Part shown: in pieces, positions 59,093 to 64,000 of the stretch | Position numbering within the stretch: position 1 is the stretch's first letter | Layout of the letters: every line of letters starts with the position of its first letter | Assembly: GCA_036008175.1 (NCBI GenBank) | Contig: DASYOB010000139.1 | Location: 1 to 64,000 of the forward strand | Length of the DNA: 64,000 nt | Origin: DATARH01 sp036008175 | GTDB taxonomy: Bacteria; Pseudomonadota; Alphaproteobacteria; ATCC43930; CGMCC-115725 | Direction of reading: 5' to 3' | The notes under the pieces: model-generated | Databases searched by the model: none | What the model was told of the DNA's origin: nothing | Seen by the model: only the letters and a program-made list of their open reading frames with translations | Position numbers and translations under genes: made by a program

Positions 59093-59674
59093 TCAAAATG
59101 TCCGGCGGGCCTTCAGAGCCGCGGTCAAGGTGCCTTCGTCGAGATAATCGAGTTCACCGCCGATCGGCACGCCTTGCGCCAGGCGCGAGATGCGCGCACC
59201 GGTCGCGGCGGCGCGGTCGGCGATGTAATGCGCCGTCGTCTGTCCCTCGACCGTGGCATTGAGCGCGAGGATCAGCTCGGTCTCCGGCCCGAGCCGCGCG
59301 ATCAGGCGAACGATGTTGAGCTCGTCCGGGCCGATACCGTCGAGCGCCGAGAGTGTGCCCCCCAGCACGTGGTAGCGGCCGCGGAACGCGCGGGTGCGCT
59401 CCAACGCCCACAGATCGGCGAGGTCCTCGACGACGCAGATCGCGTGCGGGTCGCGCTCGAGATCGCGGCAGATCGGGCACGGGTCGGCGGTGTCGAGGTT
59501 GCCGCAGGTGGAGCACGTTCGGATGGCCGTTGCCGCCGCGGCCAGCGCGGTCGCGAGCGGCTCCATGAGCTGCTCGCGCCGCTTGATCAGAAACAGCGCC
59601 GCGCGCCGCGCCGAGCGCGGCCCGAGTCCCGGCAGTTTCGCCAGCAGCTGGATCAGCGTGTCGAGTTCGGACAT
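59093..59674 (-). CDS. recR: recombination mediator RecR
   Basis: A 193-residue RecFOR-pathway protein that helps load RecA at gapped DNA. The N-terminal helix-hairpin-helix is in LPGLGPRSARRAALFLI, the zinc finger is CSTCGNLDTADPCPIC, and the Toprim domain has VVEDLADLWALERT and GIGPDELNIVRL. The standard alphaproteobacterial order dnaX-ybaB-recR is kept, and the gene starts 65 nt after the ybaB stop. Confidence 0.96.
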   Translation of the reverse strand: MSELDTLIQLLAKLPGLGPRSARRAALFLIKRREQLMEPLATALAAAATAIRTCSTCGNLDTADPCPICRDLERDPHAICVVEDLADLWALERTRAFRGRYHVLGGTLSALDGIGPDELNIVRLIARLGPETELILALNATVEGQTTAHYIADRAAATGARISRLAQGVPIGGELDYLDEGTLTAALKARRTF

Positions 59675-59739
59675 GAAGCTGTTCTAGGACCACGGCCGTC
59701 TCGGCCGCAAGCGGGCGGGTGCCCGCGGTCCAACAGACA

Positions 59740-60063
59740 TCAAAACGGCAGTTTCATCCCACCGGGGAGGTTGAGCCCGCCGGTCAGCTTCTGCATCTCG
59801 GTTTCGGCATGGGCATTGACCTTCGCCCTCGCGTCGTTGAATGCGGCGACGATCAAATCTTCCAGCACCTCGGCCTCGGCCGGGTCGATCACCGCCTTGT
59901 CGAGCTTCAATTTCTTCAGGTCGCCCTTGCCGTTGAGCGTCAACTGCACCATGCCGCCGCCGGCGACCCCGGTCATCTCGACGGCCTCGAGCTCAGCCTG
60001 CATCTCGGCCATCTTGCTCTGCATCGCCTGCGCCTGCTTCATCAGCTGGCCAAGATTTTTCAT
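59740..60063 (-). CDS. YbaB/EbfC family nucleoid-associated protein
   Basis: A 107-residue DNA-binding protein that forms tweezer-like dimers. It begins MKNLGQLMKQAQAMQSKMAE, with the strand pair MVQLTLNGKGDLKKLKLD and the helix VLEDLIVAAFNDARAKVN. The Gly/Pro tail (GGLNLPGGMKLPF) is the family end. Its start shares one base with the dnaX stop, so the two are translated together, and it may assist replication or repair. Confidence 0.95.
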   Translation of the reverse strand: MKNLGQLMKQAQAMQSKMAEMQAELEAVEMTGVAGGGMVQLTLNGKGDLKKLKLDKAVIDPAEAEVLEDLIVAAFNDARAKVNAHAETEMQKLTGGLNLPGGMKLPF

Positions 60064-61922
60064 TACCCTTCCTCTTCCGCGCTGGTGCTACCGTCTTCGA
60101 TAACGTCTTCCTCAACCCCTTCGGCTTCGCCAGCGCCGGTTTCGGCCGTGGGCTCGGCCGCGGCAAACCGCTCCCGCACCGCCGCGATCGTGGCGCCGGG
60201 GAAGGTGTCGAGCACCGCCCGCACCAACGGGTGTCCCGCGACCTCGTTCCGTACTTCGCTCGCGCGCCGCGCCTCGTCTTCCGCCAAGGTCGGCGCGCCC
60301 TCGGCCTGCGACACGGCGACGATCCAGCGCGATCCGGTCCACTCGCCGAGCAGCTGGCCGAGGCGGTTGGCGAGATCGCGCGGCGCGGCCGCTTCCGGCC
60401 GGAACTCGATGCGGCCCGGCTCGAAGGCGACGAGATGGACGTGCGACCACAGATGCGAGCGGATCACCGCCTCGCGCCTTTTGTCGAACAGCGTGATCAC
60501 TTCCGCGAAGCTCCGCGGCAGCTGATCGAGTTCGGCGCGCGGCGCGCTCTCCGGCTCGGGATCGGGTGAGGGCGCGGCGATAACCGGAGCGGCGGCACTA
60601 GATACAAACCCTTCGCCCGCACTGCGGGAGAGAGTGCCCGAGGGTGCAAGCCCGAGGGCGGGTGAGGGCGTCGGAATCGGATCAATCGATTGCCCCCTCA
60701 CTCCTGCCCTCTCCCCCGATGGCGGAGAGGGGGTATTTGATGCGGCTGCAGCTGGACTGCCTCCATCGCTGAGTGCACGCACCAGATCCGCCGGGACCGG
60801 CAGATCGGCGGCATAGGCCAGCCGTACCAGCACCATCTGCGCCGCCTGCACCGGCGCTGGAGCGGTCTGCACTTCCTCCAGCCCCTTCAGCAGCATCTGC
60901 CAGGCACGGGTCAGCACCGGGATCGACAATGCCCCGGAGAGCGGGCGGGCTCGGACGCGGTCGCCTTCTTCCAACGGATCGCCGAGCCCGGCTTCCGGCG
61001 CCAGCTTCAGCCGGGTCACGAAATGCGTGAGGTCGAGCAGATCCTGCATGACCGACAAGGGATCGGCACCGCCCTGATAGAGGCCGTCCATCCGGTCAAG
61101 CGCCCCGCCGACATCGCCCTTCAACACCGTCTCGAACAGGTCGAAGACGAGGCCCCGATCGGCAATGCCGAGCATATCGCGCACCGCCGCCTCGTCGATC
61201 GACTCGCCGGAAAGCGCGATCGCCTGGTCGAGCAATGACAGCCCGTCGCGCACCGAGCCGTCGGCAGCCCGGGCGATCAGCCCCAGCGCCGCCGGCGCTA
61301 TGGCGATCCCTTCTGCTTCGGCAATACGGCGGTAATGCTCGATCAGCTGCTCGACCGGCACGCGCCGCAGCGAAAAGCGCTGACAGCGCGACAGCACGGT
61401 GATCGGGACTTTCTGAACTTCGGTTGTCGCGAAGACGAAGATGACATGGGCCGGCGGCTCTTCGAGCGTCTTCAACAAAGCGTTGAAAGCCGGCTTCGAG
61501 AGCATGTGCACTTCGTCGATGATGTAGACCTTGTGGCGCGCCGAGACCGGTCGGTAGCGCACCCCTTCGGTTAGGTCGCGGATGTCGTCGATGCCGGTGC
61601 GCGAGGCCGCGTCCATCTCGATCACATCGACGTGCCGGTCCTCGGCGATCGACCGGCAATGCACGCATTCGCCGCACGGCGAAATGGTCGGGCCGCCCGT
61701 GCCGTCAGCGCCGATGCAATTGAGGGCGCGTGCCAGGATCCGCGCGGTCGTGGTTTTGCCGACCCCGCGCACCCCGGTCAGGATGAACGCGTGGGCGATG
61801 CGGCCCGACGCGATCGCGTTCGACAGGGTGCGAACCATCGCCTCCTGCCCGATCACCTCGGCGAAGGTTTGCGGCCGGTATTTCCGGGCGAGAACGCGGT
61901 AGGAGGGCGCGGGGTCTGGCAT
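60063..61922 (-). CDS. dnaX: DNA polymerase III subunits tau/gamma DnaX
   Basis: A 619-residue clamp-loader ATPase. The AAA+ domain has Walker A GVRGVGKTTTARILARALNC, the zinc Cys in CGECVHCRS, Walker B YIIDEVHMLS, sensor 1 and the SRC arginine finger in VLSRCQRFSLRR. Domain III runs to about residue 390. A palindromic-repeat insertion follows (residues ~397-438), then the alpha-binding C-terminal region (LPRSFAEVITLFDKRREAVI). The start is MPDPAPSYRVLARKYRP at 61922; a longer frame to 62045 only reads through the SRP RNA gene. Confidence 0.96.
   Translation of the reverse strand: MPDPAPSYRVLARKYRPQTFAEVIGQEAMVRTLSNAIASGRIAHAFILTGVRGVGKTTTARILARALNCIGADGTGGPTISPCGECVHCRSIAEDRHVDVIEMDAASRTGIDDIRDLTEGVRYRPVSARHKVYIIDEVHMLSKPAFNALLKTLEEPPAHVIFVFATTEVQKVPITVLSRCQRFSLRRVPVEQLIEHYRRIAEAEGIAIAPAALGLIARAADGSVRDGLSLLDQAIALSGESIDEAAVRDMLGIADRGLVFDLFETVLKGDVGGALDRMDGLYQGGADPLSVMQDLLDLTHFVTRLKLAPEAGLGDPLEEGDRVRARPLSGALSIPVLTRAWQMLLKGLEEVQTAPAPVQAAQMVLVRLAYAADLPVPADLVRALSDGGSPAAAASNTPSPPSGERAGVRGQSIDPIPTPSPALGLAPSGTLSRSAGEGFVSSAAAPVIAAPSPDPEPESAPRAELDQLPRSFAEVITLFDKRREAVIRSHLWSHVHLVAFEPGRIEFRPEAAAPRDLANRLGQLLGEWTGSRWIVAVSQAEGAPTLAEDEARRASEVRNEVAGHPLVRAVLDTFPGATIAAVRERFAAAEPTAETGAGEAEGVEEDVIEDGSTSAEEEG
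60609..60733 (-). repeat. two palindromic repeats inserted in frame in dnaX
   Basis: Element one (about 60609-60670) pairs CCCTTCGCCCGC with the GCGGGTGAGGG arm, with mismatches. Element two (about 60691-60733) has CCCTCTCC, a short loop and GGAGAGGG. Read as protein on the minus strand they give PSPPSGERAGVRG and PSGTLSRSAGEG, patterns widely dispersed in GC-rich proteobacteria. The reading frame stays open throughout, in the linker after domain III. Confidence 0.8.
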
Positions 61923-61935
61923 CGGCGGCTGAAGA

Positions 61936-62041
61936 TGAGGTGGGAGACCGAACAAACGACCCAGGCCGAAACTCGTTACGGCTGCTTCCTTCCGGACCTG
62001 ACCGGGTTGGCGAGGGACCTGTCCGCCGCCGACCTCCCGCA
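61936..62041 (-). ncRNA. ffs: bacterial small signal recognition particle RNA (4.5S)
   Basis: On the minus strand the conserved SRP domain reads GGTCAGGTCCGGAAGGAAGC, followed by AGCC: the asymmetric-loop and GGAA-tetraloop helix that binds Ffh. It is flanked by CCCTCGCCAACCC and GTAACGAG. The ends close as a hairpin (GGGAG near 62038 with CTCCC near 61945). A TATAGT -10 box lies at 62049-62044. The RNA is about 105 nt and ends just before dnaX, the usual place in alphaproteobacteria. Exact ends are approximate. Confidence 0.93.
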
Positions 62042-62135
62042 CCACTATATCAGGCCCTGACCCCGGAGGGGCAAGGCTTGCCGGGCAGCCCTTGCGGGTT
62101 CATGCTGGCGTAAAGCGAACGGGTCGAAGGTCGGG

Positions 62136-63575
62136 ATGAACGCTCTACCGGAAGACGGCCTCGTCGCAATCGTCAAGCGCGACTGCCCGACCTGCGTGAT
62201 GACCGCGCCGGTGCTCGGTGAACTCGCGCGCCGGGCCGGCATCACCGTCTTCACCCAGGACGATCCGAGCTTCCCCGATACCGTGCCCGGCCCGGTCGGC
62301 GATCTCGATCTGGGCATCTCGCACCGGCTCCAGATCGAAATCGTGCCGACGCTCATTCGCCTCGAAAACGGCCGCGAGATCGCCCGCACCTACGGGTGGG
62401 ACCGCGGCGAATGGGAGCGGGTAACCGGGGTTGCCGATCTCGGCCGCGAATTACCCGAATCGCGCCCGGGCTGCGGCGCCAAAAACATCGAGCCCGGCAT
62501 CATCGAGCGGCTCAAGATCCGCTTCAACGAGACCGGCCTCAGATCCCGACGGATCGAGATCGGCGGCGACGAGGACGAGCAGGAGGCGATGTTCGCGCGC
62601 GGCTGGTCGGACGGGCTGCCCTTGGTGCCGCCGACCGAGGAGCGCGTGCTGCGCACGCTCGACGGCACCTCGCGCGACCCGCAGGAAGTCATTGGGCTGG
62701 TGCCGCCGGCGCTGGCCACGGCGACGGTCGAGAAGATCGCGATCAACGCCGTCATGGCCGGCTGCAAGCCGGAGTACCTGCCGGTGGTGCTGGCGGCGGT
62801 CGAGGCCGCGCTCGACGAGGGCTTTGCGATGCACGGCGTGCTGGCGACGACGATGTTCGTCGGGCCGGTGGTCTTGGTCAACGGCCCGGTCCGGCGCGAG
62901 ATCGGCATGAACGCGCGGGGCAATGCCCTGGGGCAAGGCAACCGCGCCAATTCGTCGATCGGGCGCGCCTTGCAACTGGTAATCCGCAATATCGGCGAGG
63001 GTCGGCCGCAGGAGGTCGACCGCGCCACTCTCGGAAATCCCGGAAAGCTCAGCTATTGCTTCGCCGAGGACGAGGAAGGCTCGTGCTGGGAGCCGCTCTC
63101 GGTTGAGCGCGGGCTAAAGCCGGGCGTCTCAGCGGTCACGGTATTCGCCGGGTTCGGCTTGCAGGGCGTCGTCGACCAGAAATCGCGCGACCCCGAAAGC
63201 CTCTGCCGCAGCATGGCGGAGTCGCTGAAAGCGATCCACAACGTCAAGCTCGCCCCTTCCTGCGACGCGCTCCTGGTGGTCTGCCCGGAGCACGAGCGCA
63301 CCTTCCGCAATGCCGGCTGGTCGAAGGCGCGGGTTTACGAAGAGCTGTACCGGCTTTGCGAGATCCCCGGCGAAGAGCTGGTCGCCGGGGCCAAAGGCAT
63401 CGCCGAGGGCGGTCCCGCTTCGCTCGCCGGCAGGAGCGTCAACAAATTCCGCCCGGGCGGGCTCATGATCGTCCGCGCCGGCGGCGGCGCCGGGATGTTC
63501 TCCGGCATTATCGGCGGCTGGTCCGCGGGCGGTCCCCGCGGCAGCATTCCCGTAACCAAGGAGGTGACGCGATGA
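62136..63575 (+). CDS. thioredoxin-fold fusion protein, partner of the UGSC selenoprotein
   Basis: A 479-residue protein. Residues 1 to about 105 are a thioredoxin-like domain with a CPTC active site (Cys17, Cys20) and a cis-Pro region (IEIVPTLIRLENGREIA). A short linker holds a further Cys. Residues ~145-479 are a large domain of unknown function with conserved-looking stretches (GWSDGLPLVPPTEERVLR, MAGCKPEYLPVVLAAVEAAL, VLVNGPVRREIGMN, GNRANSSIGRALQLVIRN, FRPGGLMIVRAGGGAGMF). The stop overlaps the UGSC gene start (ATGA at 63572-63575), so the two are made together. The CPTC pair could reduce the selenoprotein; this is inference. Confidence 0.8.
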   Translation: MNALPEDGLVAIVKRDCPTCVMTAPVLGELARRAGITVFTQDDPSFPDTVPGPVGDLDLGISHRLQIEIVPTLIRLENGREIARTYGWDRGEWERVTGVADLGRELPESRPGCGAKNIEPGIIERLKIRFNETGLRSRRIEIGGDEDEQEAMFARGWSDGLPLVPPTEERVLRTLDGTSRDPQEVIGLVPPALATATVEKIAINAVMAGCKPEYLPVVLAAVEAALDEGFAMHGVLATTMFVGPVVLVNGPVRREIGMNARGNALGQGNRANSSIGRALQLVIRNIGEGRPQEVDRATLGNPGKLSYCFAEDEEGSCWEPLSVERGLKPGVSAVTVFAGFGLQGVVDQKSRDPESLCRSMAESLKAIHNVKLAPSCDALLVVCPEHERTFRNAGWSKARVYEELYRLCEIPGEELVAGAKGIAEGGPASLAGRSVNKFRPGGLMIVRAGGGAGMFSGIIGGWSAGGPRGSIPVTKEVTR

Positions 63576-64000
63576 CTGTGCTTCTCGACCCGACCTCGGA
63601 GCGAAGTCCGACCACGACGCCACGCCTGCCGCGGCCGGAGCGGCTCGACGGCCTCGTGATCGGCCTCCTCGATATCGCCAAGGCGCGAGGCGATGTGTTC
63701 CTCGACCGGCTCGACGAGCGGCTCCGGGAGCGCGGCATCGCCGTCAAGCGCTACAAGAAGCCGACAAATACGCGGCCGGCGCCGCTGCCGCTGCAGCAGC
63801 AGATCGCCACCGAGGTCAACCTCGTCATCGAGGGGCTCAGCGACTGAGGCTCGTGCATATCGTGCTGTACGCATGACATGGCGAACCTCGAGACGCGCGG
63901 CATCCCGACGGTCGGTGTGGCGACGACCGAGTTCATCGACGGGGCGGCGGCGCAGGCGAAGGCGCTTGGCACCGACCCGGCCCTGGTCTTCATCCCGCAT
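63572..64000 (+). CDS. UGSC family selenoprotein (Sec at in-frame TGA), 3' end outside the window
   Basis: The frame from ATG 63572 (AAGGAGG upstream) runs 91 codons to a TGA at 63845-63847, then continues without a stop for 51 codons to the window edge. The text around the TGA is VNLVIEGLSD-U-GSC-ISCCTHD, followed by NLETRGIPTVGVATTEFIDG, which is clearly coding. UGSC is the hallmark of the selenoprotein family first described from marine metagenomes. So TGA is read as Sec92, with Cys95, Cys98 and Cys99 close by as resolving thiols. A SECIS-like hairpin follows the TGA. Standard gene callers would end it at 63847. Biochemical role unknown, probably redox. Confidence 0.88.
63852..63875 (+). 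promoter_or_regulatory. candidate bacterial SECIS hairpin
   Basis: CGTGCATA (63852-63859) pairs with TACGCATG (63868-63875) with one G-U pair and one A-C mismatch, closing an 8-nt loop TCGTGCTG. It begins 4 nt after the TGA, and the loop guanines lie about 15-20 nt beyond it. That spacing suits SelB-dependent recoding in bacteria. It is inside the coding sequence, as bacterial SECIS elements are. Confidence 0.6.

Noticed and set aside
61923..62045. N-terminal extension of DnaX
   Set aside because: It is a translation of the SRP RNA gene. The conserved DnaX start is MPDPAPSYRVLARKYRP at 61922.
63356..63571. Upstream extension of the UGSC gene in the same frame
   Set aside because: It overlaps the end of the thioredoxin-fusion gene in another frame. 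The ATG at 63572 has AAGGAGG and forms an ATGA overlap.
1..64000. CRISPR arrays, tRNA or rRNA genes, prophage, intact insertion sequences
   Set aside because: All gaps between genes were read on both strands. No regular direct repeats, tRNA-like cloverleaf, rRNA sequence, transposase or integrase was found.

Overview
The window is very GC-rich, densely coding DNA that reads as an alphaproteobacterial chromosome, probably from a Rhodospirillales- or Hyphomicrobiales-like soil or marine lineage. The evidence is the recR-ybaB-dnaX-ffs block, the J-domain/cobS/cobT trio of the aerobic cobalt chelatase, a TrcR (DUF1013) cell-cycle regulator next to a DUF1192 protein, a standalone Mop molbindin, and palindromic repeats typical of these genomes, two sets of which lie in frame inside proteins. 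No rRNA, tRNA, CRISPR array, phage or intact insertion sequence was seen.

Layout. 1-5973: two HTH-only ModE-like regulators, a secreted Gly/Met protein, an SDR, then a molybdate operon (ModE box, mop, a periplasmic molybdopterin-fold protein, modA, modB, modC), with a palindromic repeat between modB and modC. 6091-23550: a catabolic island with a TauABC-type importer and an amidohydrolase, three Rieske oxygenases, a second importer with one ATPase, two permeases and two binding proteins (one frameshifted), a cupin, an AllA-like ureidoglycolate lyase, an FAD monooxygenase, a 2-hydroxyacid dehydrogenase and a DapA-family aldolase/synthase. Its transcription units begin with -24/-12 (sigma-54) promoters, two of them back to back around one palindrome. 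This fits a nitrogen-controlled pathway for a heterocyclic or ureide-like compound.

23578-37484: small proteins, a fatty-acid hydroxylase, a disulfide oxidoreductase, nudC, rfbC/rfbD, an acyl-CoA synthetase, a GFA protein, a cyclase-TPR protein, prpE, gmhA, trcR and a DUF1192 gene. 37492-41671: SDR, VOC, two tandem TauD dioxygenases and an FAA hydrolase. 41684-54233: mutS, a CoA-transferase/CitE-like pair, GST, a peptide-type binding protein, a carboxyltransferase, MaoC, cupin, quinone oxidoreductase and GNAT. 54385-62041: J-domain protein, cobS, cobT, recR, ybaB, dnaX and the SRP RNA gene ffs.

The most notable finding is at the right edge. A thioredoxin-fold fusion protein (62136-63575) is co-translated with a gene whose frame reaches a TGA at 63845-63847 and continues without a stop to the end of the window. 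The residues around the TGA read D-U-G-S-C, the motif of the UGSC selenoprotein family, and a hairpin suited to a bacterial SECIS begins 4 nt after the TGA. The TGA is therefore best read as selenocysteine, and the two genes together as a little-studied selenium-dependent redox pair.
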